Assembly: GCA_002243285.1 (NCBI GenBank)
Contig: CP022585.1
Location: 2,034,641 to 2,098,640, forward strand
DNA length: 64,000 nucleotides
From: Candidatus Fluviicola riflensis
Lineage (GTDB): Bacteria > Bacteroidota > Bacteroidia > Flavobacteriales_D > Crocinitomicaceae
Reading direction: 5' to 3'
Shown in pieces: positions 1 to 8,087 of this stretch (position 1 is its first letter; the number at the start of each line of letters is the position of its first letter). The position numbers and the translations under genes are program-made. Below the pieces are notes generated by a model. It saw nothing but the letters and a program-made list of their open reading frames with translations, searched no databases and was not told the origin of the DNA.

Positions 1-183
1 TATCTGTCAAATCCTGCAAGCCAGAATGCTACGTGGTTTGGTCCTGGTGATCAACGTGGAGACAAACAAAATGATGCAATGATTTACCTGAATCTTACGG
101 TTTATCGTAATCTTACTTATAGCACTGTAGGTCGTGGGCCGCACATCCGTTTCGGAAGACCGAAATACAGAGCGAAGTTCTAA
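1..183 (+). CDS. C-terminal end of an outer-membrane-type protein (partial)
   Basis: An open frame runs from the window edge to a TAA at 181-183 and gives 60 residues. It ends in alternating polar/hydrophobic strands (around [10 protein letters not shown]) and a basic tail KYRAKF, which fits the last strands of a beta-barrel. The composition resembles DUF6089-like barrel proteins of Bacteroidota, but the fragment is too short to be sure. It ends 85 bp before the likely pyrD start. Confidence 0.55.
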   Translation, partial: YLSNPASQNATWFGPGDQRGDKQNDAMIYLNLTVYRNLTYSTVGRGPHIRFGRPKYRAKF

Positions 184-268
184 AAAATATTCTCAACAAT
201 ATTCAACTAAACGGGGTGATCTTATGGTCACCTCGTTTTGTGTTTTTACCTTTGGCCAAATAGTTTTT

Positions 269-1315
269 ATGTACCCAATTCTCAAATGGTTTTTCTTTCG
301 TTTCGATCCAGAGAAAATTCATTACTTCACTTTTCGGTTATTACGTTTTTGGCTGGCAGTTCCGTTTGTAAAACCGCTCTGGAAAAAAATGTACCAGCTT
401 AATGACGATCTGCTGAAAACAGAAGTAGCCGGTATCGTATTTCCGAATCCGGTTGGATTGGCTGCAGGGTTTGATAAAAATGCGATTGCGATTAATCAAT
501 TGGCAGCTTGTGGATTTGGTTTCGTGGAAATTGGTACGGTAACGCCTGTCGTGCAGGAAGGAAACCTGAAACCGCGCTTGTTTCGCTTGGTGGAAGATGA
601 AGCGGTGATTAACCGAATGGGATTCAATAACGACGGTGTTGATACAATTGTGGAGCGCTTAAAAGCACTCAAACCAGATTGTATTATCGGTGGAAATATT
701 GGTAAAAATAAAGTAACACCGAATGAAGAAGCTGTCGCCGATTACCTGAAAGCATATAATGCACTGGAACCGTATGTGGATTATTTCGTTGTAAATGTAT
801 CCTCTCCGAATACACCAAACCTTCGCGAATTGCAGGATAAAGAACCGTTGACGCAGTTGTTGTCAACATTGATGAAACGCAGAGAAGAATTAGGTTCCGC
901 AAAACCCGTTTTCTTAAAAATCGCTCCCGATCTGACCGATTCACAGTTGGATGATATCATTGCAATTATTGGTGAGACGCGTATTGCCGGAGTGATTGCC
1001 ACCAATACAACGATTGATCGCAGTGGTTTGAAAACTGATCCGGCGAAAGTAGAAGCAATAGGAGCAGGAGGTGTTTCAGGAAAGCCGGTCACAAAACGCT
1101 CGACGGAAGTGATCCGCTATTTGGCTATTAATTCCAATCATTCCTTTCCGATTATTGGCGTTGGTGGAATCCATTCGGAGGCTGATGCATTGGAAAAACT
1201 CGAAGCCGGAGCATCTTTATTGCAAATCTACACCGGATTCATTTATGAAGGGCCGGGCGTTGTAAAACGAATCAATAAGGCTATTTTAGCAAAGCGAAAG
1301 CTACAAAACCAATAA
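269..1315 (+). CDS. pyrD: Dihydroorotate dehydrogenase (quinone), class 2
   Basis: Oxidises dihydroorotate to orotate in pyrimidine synthesis, passing electrons to quinone at the membrane. An N-terminal hydrophobic/aromatic stretch (residues 1-35) fits the membrane-association helix of class 2 enzymes. FMN-barrel motifs are seen in order: AGFDKN (66-71), GTVTP (89-93), NRMGFNN (115-121), [12 protein letters not shown] (176-187, holding the serine used as catalytic base in this class), KIAPDL, ATNTT and GGVSGKPV. The 348-aa length is normal. The frame is open further upstream (to 134), but that part overlaps the preceding gene; the ATG at 269 gives the usual N-terminus MYPILKW. The next gene starts 2 bp after the stop. 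Confidence 0.95.
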   Translation: MYPILKWFFFRFDPEKIHYFTFRLLRFWLAVPFVKPLWKKMYQLNDDLLKTEVAGIVFPNPVGLAAGFDKNAIAINQLAACGFGFVEIGTVTPVVQEGNLKPRLFRLVEDEAVINRMGFNNDGVDTIVERLKALKPDCIIGGNIGKNKVTPNEEAVADYLKAYNALEPYVDYFVVNVSSPNTPNLRELQDKEPLTQLLSTLMKRREELGSAKPVFLKIAPDLTDSQLDDIIAIIGETRIAGVIATNTTIDRSGLKTDPAKVEAIGAGGVSGKPVTKRSTEVIRYLAINSNHSFPIIGVGGIHSEADALEKLEAGASLLQIYTGFIYEGPGVVKRINKAILAKRKLQNQ

Positions 1316-1317
1316 CA

Positions 1318-2184
1318 ATGAAAACAGCGACCGAAAGGGTGTTTATCACCGAATGTCCGCGAGATGCGATGCAGGGTATTCATGATTGGATTCCGACTGA
1401 TCTGAAGGTTGCATACATCAATCAGCTGCTTCAATGCGGTTTCGACCGGTTGGATTGTGGTAGCTTTGTTTCACCGAAAGCTATTCCCCAGCTCAAAGAT
1501 ACCAGGGAAGTACTAGATCGTTTGGATGATAAAGGAACTACTAAATTGCTGACCATCGTTGCAAATGAACGCGGTGCTGAAGAAGCTATTCAGTTTGATC
1601 AGATTGACTTTCTGGGGTATCCTTTCTCGATTTCCGAAACCTTTCAGCGACGCAATACCAATGCTTCAATTGAAGAATCACTTAAGCGGGTTGAAGTGAT
1701 TCATAACCTGTGTGTTAAGTCTGGTAAATCATTGGTTCTTTATCTTTCTATGGGATTCGGAAACCCGTATGGTGATGAGTGGAATGCAGAACTGGTAATG
1801 AATTGGAGCAAACGTTTATACGATACTTTTTCAATTAACGAACTGGCGTTATCGGATACGATAGGCGCGGCAACTCCGGCATTGGTAGAACAATTATTCA
1901 TGGCAATTATCCCCGAATTACCCGGGGTGAAATTAGGAGCGCATTTGCACACATTACCACAAAATGCCCAGGTTTTGGTAAAAGCAGCATATGATGGTGG
2001 TTGTCGTTATTTTGACGGAGCGATTAAAGGTTATGGAGGCTGCCCGATGGCGGCAGATGATTTAACAGGAAATATGCCGACTGAACAAATGCTTGCTTAC
2101 TTTAGTCAGCAGGGAATAGAAACAGGAATCCTGCAACCTGCATTCGAACAGGCAATAATGAAAAGCAGTTCTGTTTTTCTATAA
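1318..2184 (+). CDS. Hydroxymethylglutaryl-CoA lyase family protein
   Basis: Predicted to cleave HMG-CoA to acetyl-CoA and acetoacetate, the last step of leucine breakdown. It is a TIM-barrel of the HMGL/DRE family. The N-terminal substrate/metal motif is ECPRDAMQG (12-20), the metal-binding GAHLHT is at 207-212, and the glycine-rich loop with the catalytic cysteine, GYGGCPMA, is at 238-245, followed by the usual GNMPTEQ segment. The 288-aa length fits. It starts 2 bp after pyrD, so the two are probably co-transcribed; no metabolic link between them is obvious. A leucine dehydrogenase elsewhere in the window (47577) fits branched-chain amino acid catabolism. Confidence 0.88.
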   Translation: MKTATERVFITECPRDAMQGIHDWIPTDLKVAYINQLLQCGFDRLDCGSFVSPKAIPQLKDTREVLDRLDDKGTTKLLTIVANERGAEEAIQFDQIDFLGYPFSISETFQRRNTNASIEESLKRVEVIHNLCVKSGKSLVLYLSMGFGNPYGDEWNAELVMNWSKRLYDTFSINELALSDTIGAATPALVEQLFMAIIPELPGVKLGAHLHTLPQNAQVLVKAAYDGGCRYFDGAIKGYGGCPMAADDLTGNMPTEQMLAYFSQQGIETGILQPAFEQAIMKSSSVFL

Positions 2185-2197
2185 TGTAACATTTCAC

Positions 2198-2872
2198 ATG
2201 AAGCGAATTACCAGATATATGAAACAACATGGAATAGCAGGAATTGTACTTGCGATGGTTTTGCTTACTGCTTGCGGCGAGGAGGAAGATCAGCCGTTCA
2301 AACCGCATCATCGCAACAAACCAACGGAGGTAACAACGTTTAGCACGGATTTCAATGAAAATACGTTTTCAGGCAACGAAGAAATCGAATTGCTGAAAGA
2401 ATTAAAATTGTGTGATCCGAATGCTCCGAATGACACTGATGAAGCCCATCCTTCGTGCAGCCCGAAGTTTTTTCGGTTCTTTAAATTAGCTGAAAAAACA
2501 AAGCTTTCAGACGGATTTATTTTGCTGATCAAAGCCGGAGTAAACGGTTTTCCGCTTCGGAGAATTCTGGTCTTTCAACGTGATGGCGAGCAATTGGTAA
2601 AACTCAACGGATTTAACGGAAACCTGATCGAATTCAGACCTTCCAAAAGCGGTTACCAGGATCTGGTGATACGTTTCACAGATAATATCGACGGAAGTTT
2701 GACTTACTACAATTGTTTGTTCCAATGGAATGGCAGCCAGTACAGCTATAAATTGTGCGAGGCAATCCAGGAAGGCGGACAAGAAGCTCCACACCGTATT
2801 AAAGAAGAGTTTATCGACTCGATGGCCCCTGAGATCAAAAAAGTGCTCGACGATAACCAAATGTTGTTTTAA
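2198..2872 (+). CDS. Lipoprotein of unknown function
   Basis: 224 aa. The signal peptide (residues 1-26) ends in the lipobox LTAC, followed by acidic residues, so a lipid-anchored envelope protein is predicted. The mature part has beta-rich segments (FILLIKAGVNG, LVIRFTDN, NCLFQWNGSQY) reminiscent of periplasmic beta-propeller or VCBS-like repeats, but no family is recognised. Its stop overlaps the next ATG by one base (TAATG), so it is translationally coupled to a second lipoprotein. Confidence 0.75.
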   Translation: MKRITRYMKQHGIAGIVLAMVLLTACGEEEDQPFKPHHRNKPTEVTTFSTDFNENTFSGNEEIELLKELKLCDPNAPNDTDEAHPSCSPKFFRFFKLAEKTKLSDGFILLIKAGVNGFPLRRILVFQRDGEQLVKLNGFNGNLIEFRPSKSGYQDLVIRFTDNIDGSLTYYNCLFQWNGSQYSYKLCEAIQEGGQEAPHRIKEEFIDSMAPEIKKVLDDNQMLF

Positions 2873-3297
2873 TGACAATCAAAGCCGGCATCGGAAGTGT
2901 GTTGTTACTGATCGCGGTCGGCTGCTCTTCCGGGGCTTCGTTGAAAAAGATCGATGATTACATTTTTTTGCATGATAATTCATCGAAAGTATGGCTGGTA
3001 GATAAATTGCTGATCAACAAAAACGACTACACGCCAATGAGATTCAGGTATAAGCAGGTGGTTGTTTTTCATGAATCGCGTAGCGCCTATTTTTACCGGC
3101 TCAATGAAATGGGTGATAAACCCGGTGCAAAAACGTATTACTGGCTCGACAGGACCAAAAATGAATTTGGTTTTTTAGTCGGACAGACAGAATGGCTCTT
3201 CGAGATCAGGCATTTATCGCGCACCAAAATGGTTTTACGACCAAAAAACAATTCCTATCCGTATACCATGGTGTTGGTTCCCTTTCCCGAATATTGA
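2872..3297 (+). CDS. Small lipoprotein of unknown function
   Basis: 141 aa with a lipoprotein signal (residues 1-18, lipobox AVGC). The mature part is basic and aromatic, with several short beta-strand-like stretches. No known domain is recognised. It overlaps the preceding lipoprotein gene by one base, so both are probably made together and may act as a pair in the outer membrane or periplasm (inference from coupling only). Confidence 0.7.
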   Translation: MTIKAGIGSVLLLIAVGCSSGASLKKIDDYIFLHDNSSKVWLVDKLLINKNDYTPMRFRYKQVVVFHESRSAYFYRLNEMGDKPGAKTYYWLDRTKNEFGFLVGQTEWLFEIRHLSRTKMVLRPKNNSYPYTMVLVPFPEY

Positions 3298-3445
3298 ATA
3301 TCAGATTGATAAAACTTACCGTTTCTTGCTGCGAATAAACTCAACTAAATTCTCATACAGTATATAAATATTTAGTTGCAGGTACGAATCGGATAATCAA
3401 CCCGTTTTAATTTTCAACAGTCGGTCTGAATTATCAAAACAATTT

Positions 3446-3453
3446 TATATTTG
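3446..3453 (+). promoter_or_regulatory. Predicted -7 promoter box TATATTTG
   Basis: Exact match to the Bacteroidota TAnnTTTG box, 29 bp before the lipoprotein start at 3483. No clear -33 TTG lies at the ideal spacing. Confidence 0.5.
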
Positions 3454-3482
3454 TTCTCACGTACCTCTAAACGTAACTGAAA

Positions 3483-3911
3483 ATGAAGATCTTGTTTTTG
3501 ACTATTGGTTTGTTAGCACTTGTTGCATGTGGCTCAAATGAAACTTGTAAGGATTGTGACAAAAAAAAGGACAAAGACACAGTTGTGGTAGTTGATGATT
3601 TGGAATCGGCTATGAAACGCGACACGATTACAACTCCGTCAAAGGATCAGAAGGAAAATCACGAGAAAATAGTTAAGAAATTCGGGGAACAATGGGACTT
3701 CTGCACCTGTATTGTTGCGAATGACTCTATTACGGATGCTTTCGAAAAGAAATTGACCCCAAAACAAGAGGAAAAACTCATGGCCCGCTGGGATTACGTC
3801 GATAAAAAGTGTAAGGAATTAACCACCTTTGATAATACGACCCCCGAAGAACGCGCAAAACACGAAAAACGCGTCATGAAGTGTCTCAAAGAGAATGGAC
3901 TCAAGAAGTAA
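3483..3911 (+). CDS. Lys/Asp-rich lipoprotein of unknown function
   Basis: 142 aa. The signal peptide ends in lipobox LVAC, followed by a short Cys-containing segment (NETCKDCDKKK) and a highly charged linker. The C-terminal half is helical, with cysteines in FCTCIVAND and VDKKCKEL and a KCLKENG tail. These paired cysteines could form disulfides in the envelope. No family is recognised. It has its own predicted promoter at 3446 and is a single-gene unit. Confidence 0.75.
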   Translation: MKILFLTIGLLALVACGSNETCKDCDKKKDKDTVVVVDDLESAMKRDTITTPSKDQKENHEKIVKKFGEQWDFCTCIVANDSITDAFEKKLTPKQEEKLMARWDYVDKKCKELTTFDNTTPEERAKHEKRVMKCLKENGLKK

Positions 3912-4034
3912 TGTTGAATGATGAATTTTAAATGTTGAATTGATTTTACCTGCCGATAGAAGTTAATTTATTCCGTTCATTCAAAATTTTCGCACCGTCT
4001 CCACCTTTGGTGTGATTCACAATCCAAAATTCAT

Positions 4035-4042
4035 TAGCTTTG
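4035..4042 (+). promoter_or_regulatory. TAGCTTTG box 4 nt before an ATG (leaderless candidate)
   Basis: TAnnTTTG match at 4035-4042, followed by four bases and then the ATG at 4047. With the box centred near -7, transcription would begin at or next to the start codon. Confidence 0.5.
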
Positions 4043-4046
4043 TTGC

Positions 4047-4376
4047 ATGTCCAAAAAGTGGTGCAAATTGATCGTTTATGTAGTGCTGGTAAGCTTTATT
4101 GCTTTGCTCATGCCGAAAGCATTGTGGCACGATTGTAACCACCAGGATCATCAACTTGCTAAAAAAGAACATCTTCCGGGAAAAAGCATTGATCAGGGAG
4201 TAGAAAAATGTGCGGTATGTGATCTTCACATTCCGTTGTTGTCCAATCCGGTTCAACAACTTTCAACTGCCGGTAAAACCTTAAATTCTGCAGAACCGTT
4301 TACGGTTATTGTAGCCGTAACACATGCTTTCCCGCTTACAAAATCACTTAGAGGCCCACCTGTAGAAATGGCTTAA
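4047..4376 (+). CDS. Small Cys/His-rich membrane-anchored protein
   Basis: 109 aa with one N-terminal hydrophobic segment (about residues 7-24). This is followed by a His/Cys-rich stretch (HDCNHQDHQ), a CAVC motif near residue 55, and a C-terminal RGPP. The cysteines and histidines could bind a transition metal. Similar small proteins precede TonB-dependent receptors in other Bacteroidota (recalled, not checked), and here it lies 49 bp upstream of one. The function is unknown; a role in metal handling is inference. Confidence 0.7.
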   Translation: MSKKWCKLIVYVVLVSFIALLMPKALWHDCNHQDHQLAKKEHLPGKSIDQGVEKCAVCDLHIPLLSNPVQQLSTAGKTLNSAEPFTVIVAVTHAFPLTKSLRGPPVEMA

Positions 4377-4425
4377 AACGTTCCGGAGAATTCGTTTCTC
4401 CTGTTTTTAATTCATTTCGAAACTC

Positions 4426-6762
4426 ATGAAATACGTACTTATGTGCGCGTTTGTGCTTGTTTCAATGATGAACCTTGCGCAGGAATGCAGGTTTTCATTG
4501 ACTGGTACTGTACGCGACGAACACACAATGAACCCTGTTCCTTTTGCAAAATTGAGCGTGGAATCCATGAATATCCATGTTCAGGCAGATAGTGCAGGGA
4601 ATTTTACATTCACCAATCTATGTCCGGGACCACTGACGCTACGTTGCATTCCGCATTTTGGCTGCGAACCAATCGACATTGAGGTGAATCCTCTTTCTAA
4701 TTCCACCATAGACATTTATGTAGAAACGCATATCGTCGAGCTGGATGAAAATGAGATCGTGGCCTATGTTTTCCGTCGCGAATCGAAAGCGGGAATGAGG
4801 ATTTCCGTAAATGATTTGTCGCAGGTTAAAGGAAATACACTGGGCGAACAACTTATGCGCATTCCGGGAATGAGCACGTTGAGCACCGGCTCAAGTATTG
4901 TAAAACCAGTGATCAATGGCATGCACAGTAATCGCATTGTGATTGTAAATAACGGAATCAGGCAGGAAGGCCAGCAATGGGGAAGTGAACATGCGCCTGA
5001 AATCGATCCGAATCTGGCAGAAAACCTCGAAGTTATCCAGGGTGCGAGTGGTTTGCAGTATGGTCCGGATGCGATTGGCGGAGTGATTTTTGTTTCACCA
5101 GGTTCGCTTCCGTATGGTGAAAACCATAGTGGATGGCTGAAATTGTCAGGGAATTCCAATGGAAGAGGAGGAATGAGTTCGGCGCTCATAAAGGGATCAT
5201 TCAAGCGTTGGTCGAAATGGGCTTACCGGATTCATGGAACCGGACGCATCAATGGAACGCAATCGGCGCCTGATTACCTGATAAAAAATACGGCTTCAAA
5301 CGATTACAGCTTCAGCGGAGCTTTCGGTTATAAAGGAACACGTTTGGAAGCAGATGTTTTTTACTCGCGCTATACTTCCAACCTGGGCATTTTCACTGGT
5401 TCACATATCGGGAATTTAACCGACTTGAACGCCGCATTTCTTGCCGAACAGCCCAAAGACAGCGGTTATTTCACCTATACACTTGAAAAGCCAAAGCAAT
5501 TTATTCAGCATCAGTTGAGCAAATTCAATTTGGTTTACCGTTGGAATGAAAAGGTGAGAACATCTGTGATTGTTGGTTATCAGTATAATCTTCGCCAGGA
5601 ATACGATTTGCACAAAGCTTACAACGATAGCCTGGCGGCATTGGATTTACCGGCGTTTGAACTCAATTTATGGACTACGTCCGTTGATTCCAAAACTACC
5701 ATCCAACATTCAGGCAAGCTGAAGAGTGTTTTCGGGGTCAGTTACTTCAAACAGGATAATGCGTATGCCGGCCGGTTTTTCATTCCAAATTTCCAAAAAT
5801 GGCAAGCAGGCATCTGTTATACCGGTGTTTATGAATCAGAAAAATGGCAATTTGATTACGGAGCCCGGTATGATTTGTCGCGTTTGAAGGTCTATAAATA
5901 CGAGGGTGATGTCTTGACTTCTCCAACGCGTGATTTTGGTCATATCAGCACTTCTGTCGGTGCTTCGCGTGTGATCGGACATCATGTGATTGTACGCGCA
6001 AATGCAGGGACAGCCTGGCGTCCGCCATCTATCAATGAACTTTACAGTGATGGTTTACATCACGGTGCAGCAGCTATCGAAGTCGGAAATTCGCTCATGA
6101 AAAAAGAGGTGGTTTACAATGTGCAAGCCGGAATGCAGTATAAATCGCGGTTAGCAAAACTCGATGTGTCGCTTTTCTGGAATCGTTTCGATGGCTATAT
6201 TAATCTGCAGCCGCAATTACCGGCACAACTGACGATTGTTGGAGCGTTTCCCGTATTTCATTACCAGCAATCGGATGTGCGTATAGCAGGATTGAATGGT
6301 GTGCTGGAAATTCCCATCAAGCCATGGATTTCCTATACAATTCAAGGTAATTTACTGATTGCCGATGATTTGGACGCCAAAAAACCGGTTTACGGCATTC
6401 CTTCCAATCGGTTAATTAACCGGATTCATGTGGGATCGACGTTAAAAAAACAAGCGTGGTCGTGGTTTGCCGAAGCAGAAGGATTAAACGTTTTCGAGCA
6501 AAAGCGTGTTCCTGATAATGCCGATTATGTAGCACCACCGAAAGGCTATTTTTTGCTCAGCGCCTCTGTCGGAATTTCTAAAAAAATGAACCGTGCCCAA
6601 TCCTTGCAAATTGTATTGGAGGTATCGAATTTATTAAACACTACTTACCGTGATTACATGAATCGCTTCCGGTATTTCACCGACGACATGGGGCGAAACT
6701 GGACTCTAAAAATGATTATTCCATTTTCAATTAAACACCGTGTCCGCCTTGGGCGCGATTAA
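4426..6762 (+). CDS. TonB-dependent outer-membrane receptor
   Basis: 778-aa outer-membrane transporter. A signal peptide (1-19) is followed by a carboxypeptidase-regulatory-like domain (about 22-105), a plug domain (about 115-225; VKPVINGMHSNRIVIVNNGIR and GASGLQYGPDAIGGVI segments) and a 22-strand-type barrel to the C-terminus. The substrate cannot be read from the sequence. The neighbouring Cys/His-rich protein and downstream lipoprotein suggest a metal or small metal complex. It is probably co-transcribed with both neighbours (49 bp upstream gap, 15 bp downstream gap). Confidence 0.9.
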   Translation: MKYVLMCAFVLVSMMNLAQECRFSLTGTVRDEHTMNPVPFAKLSVESMNIHVQADSAGNFTFTNLCPGPLTLRCIPHFGCEPIDIEVNPLSNSTIDIYVETHIVELDENEIVAYVFRRESKAGMRISVNDLSQVKGNTLGEQLMRIPGMSTLSTGSSIVKPVINGMHSNRIVIVNNGIRQEGQQWGSEHAPEIDPNLAENLEVIQGASGLQYGPDAIGGVIFVSPGSLPYGENHSGWLKLSGNSNGRGGMSSALIKGSFKRWSKWAYRIHGTGRINGTQSAPDYLIKNTASNDYSFSGAFGYKGTRLEADVFYSRYTSNLGIFTGSHIGNLTDLNAAFLAEQPKDSGYFTYTLEKPKQFIQHQLSKFNLVYRWNEKVRTSVIVGYQYNLRQEYDLHKAYNDSLAALDLPAFELNLWTTSVDSKTTIQHSGKLKSVFGVSYFKQDNAYAGRFFIPNFQKWQAGICYTGVYESEKWQFDYGARYDLSRLKVYKYEGDVLTSPTRDFGHISTSVGASRVIGHHVIVRANAGTAWRPPSINELYSDGLHHGAAAIEVGNSLMKKEVVYNVQAGMQYKSRLAKLDVSLFWNRFDGYINLQPQLPAQLTIVGAFPVFHYQQSDVRIAGLNGVLEIPIKPWISYTIQGNLLIADDLDAKKPVYGIPSNRLINRIHVGSTLKKQAWSWFAEAEGLNVFEQKRVPDNADYVAPPKGYFLLSASVGISKKMNRAQSLQIVLEVSNLLNTTYRDYMNRFRYFTDDMGRNWTLKMIIPFSIKHRVRLGRD

Positions 6763-6777
6763 CTAAAATTAAATAAG

Positions 6778-7329
6778 ATGAAGATTTTCAGTGTTTTATC
6801 AATCGTATTGGCATTGGCTTTTATCGGTGCCTGCAAGAAAAAGAAAAATGTTACCAATCCGCCGGTTGTGAACGAAGAAGAATTGATTACTACCTTCCGT
6901 ATTACGTTTACGGATGCGGCAGGATTACAACCGACAGTGGTGGCTCAATTTATAGATTTGGACGGAGCAGGAGGGAGCGCCCCGACTACTTTTGATACGA
7001 TTCGTTTACAAGCGAATACCACTTACAACGCTTCCATTATGTTGTTGAACGAAAGCGTAAATCCGGCGGAAGATCTTACTGTAGAAGTGCAGGAAGAAGA
7101 CGAGGATCATTTGTTTTGTTTTTCGCCAACCGGAACCTTGAATTTAGGGATTACCAGAACAGATTCTGACGGAACGTATGAAGTTGGATTGCTGAGTTCA
7201 TGGGTGACACAGGCTATTTCCACCGGTGAAACAACCATCACACTTAAGCATCAGCCGGGAGTGAAGAATGGGCAATGTGATCCGGGAGAAACGGATATTG
7301 AACTCACGTTTCATACGATTATTGAATAA
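6778..7329 (+). CDS. Lipoprotein downstream of TonB receptor
   Basis: 183 aa, signal peptide with lipobox IGAC followed by KKKK, so an outer-membrane lipoprotein is predicted. The mature part has the pattern FIDLDGAGGSAP - LQANTTYNASIMLLNE - EEDEDHLFCF - TITLKHQPG - GETDIELTF. This is shared by a Bacteroidota family often labelled type 1 periplasmic binding fold superfamily protein (recalled pattern). Acidic clusters could bind cations. It lies 15 bp after the receptor stop and probably serves the same uptake system. Confidence 0.78.
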   Translation: MKIFSVLSIVLALAFIGACKKKKNVTNPPVVNEEELITTFRITFTDAAGLQPTVVAQFIDLDGAGGSAPTTFDTIRLQANTTYNASIMLLNESVNPAEDLTVEVQEEDEDHLFCFSPTGTLNLGITRTDSDGTYEVGLLSSWVTQAISTGETTITLKHQPGVKNGQCDPGETDIELTFHTIIE

Positions 7330-7356
7330 TTTTTTTTGAAACGGTAAATAGTGCAG

Positions 7357-7385
7357 AAACCGGGGTTAACACCCGGTTTTCTTTG
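7357..7385 (+). terminator. Rho-independent terminator
   Basis: Perfect 8-bp stem AAACCGGG (7357-7364) / CCCGGTTT (7372-7379) followed by a T-rich tract, 27 bp after the lipoprotein stop. Confidence 0.8.
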
Positions 7386-7482
7386 TTCTCGGAGTGTTAG
7401 TTCGGGGCAAAAAGGATAGTGGAGATAGAGCGTTTTTGTATTTCGTTACGTCAATTACAAGGAAATGAGACTAAAATCGGAT

Positions 7483-7812
7483 TTACTTTTCTTTATTCGA
7501 CTGTTTTCCGTCTAAATGAATTCCATCAAGCTGTTTTCCATCGACTAAATATTTCCTGTCTAAATACTTTTCATCTAAACGCTTGAATAAATCACCTACC
7601 TCAACTTGCAACGCATTGGCGATTTTAAGCATCGTGCTTACCTTCATTTCCTGACGGCCTTTCAGATACTTACGGAGGTTCTCTACATCCATATCTGAAT
7701 CATGGGCAACCTCTCTTGTCCTTAACCCGCGCTCATTAATAATGGTTTGAATCCTGGTTCCAAGTTCAATAATTTCTTGGGGAATTTCTGATTTTCGTAC
7801 GCGTTTTCCCAT
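7483..7812 (-). CDS. XRE-type DNA-binding protein with short repetitive tail
   Basis: 109 aa. Residues about 15-75 form an HTH_3/XRE domain (GLRTREVAHDSDMDVENLRKYLKG; KIANALQVEVGDLF), so it is a predicted transcriptional regulator. After the HTH comes a low-complexity tail of near 5-residue units: LDEKY, LDRKY, LVDGKQ, LDGIH, LDGKQ. The matching DNA shows an approximately 15-bp period. It is a single gene flanked by intergenic DNA, with no target evident. The tail could be a small beta structure or a slippage-generated extension. Confidence 0.85.
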   Translation of the reverse strand: MGKRVRKSEIPQEIIELGTRIQTIINERGLRTREVAHDSDMDVENLRKYLKGRQEMKVSTMLKIANALQVEVGDLFKRLDEKYLDRKYLVDGKQLDGIHLDGKQSNKEK

Positions 7813-8030
7813 GGGTGAAAAGTAGTTGCATCAAGGTGAATTAAAGTAATTTGAAACAATCAGTCGTAAACAACTGCGTTTTCAATATATTTGTATGATT
7901 ATCAATCTCCTATAATTTTTTTTAAGCTTAAATCTCCCAAATTGAATTCACCCGGCGACTGATCCGATTTGAAGGATTTTTGTTGTTGTTGTTCGGTTAA
8001 AAATTACCAAAGTGCCGCCTGATTTATGAC

Positions 8031-8061
8031 AAAAAGCCGGGCTAAAATAAGTCCGGCTTTT
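8031..8061 (-). terminator. Terminator of the GAPDH gene
   Basis: Inverted repeat AAAAAGCCGG (8031-8040) / CCGGCTTTT (8053-8061). Read on the minus strand, the stem ends in a T run, 26 bp past the GAPDH stop. Confidence 0.8.
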
Positions 8062-8087
8062 CGTGTTTCTTCACTTTCTGTAATTGA

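Noticed and set aside
781..1092. Antisense ORFs inside pyrD and in other core genes (for example 8341-8577, 13734-14138, 46013-46504)
   Set aside because: Each lies fully inside a well-supported gene on the other strand or in another frame, without promoter or family signal.
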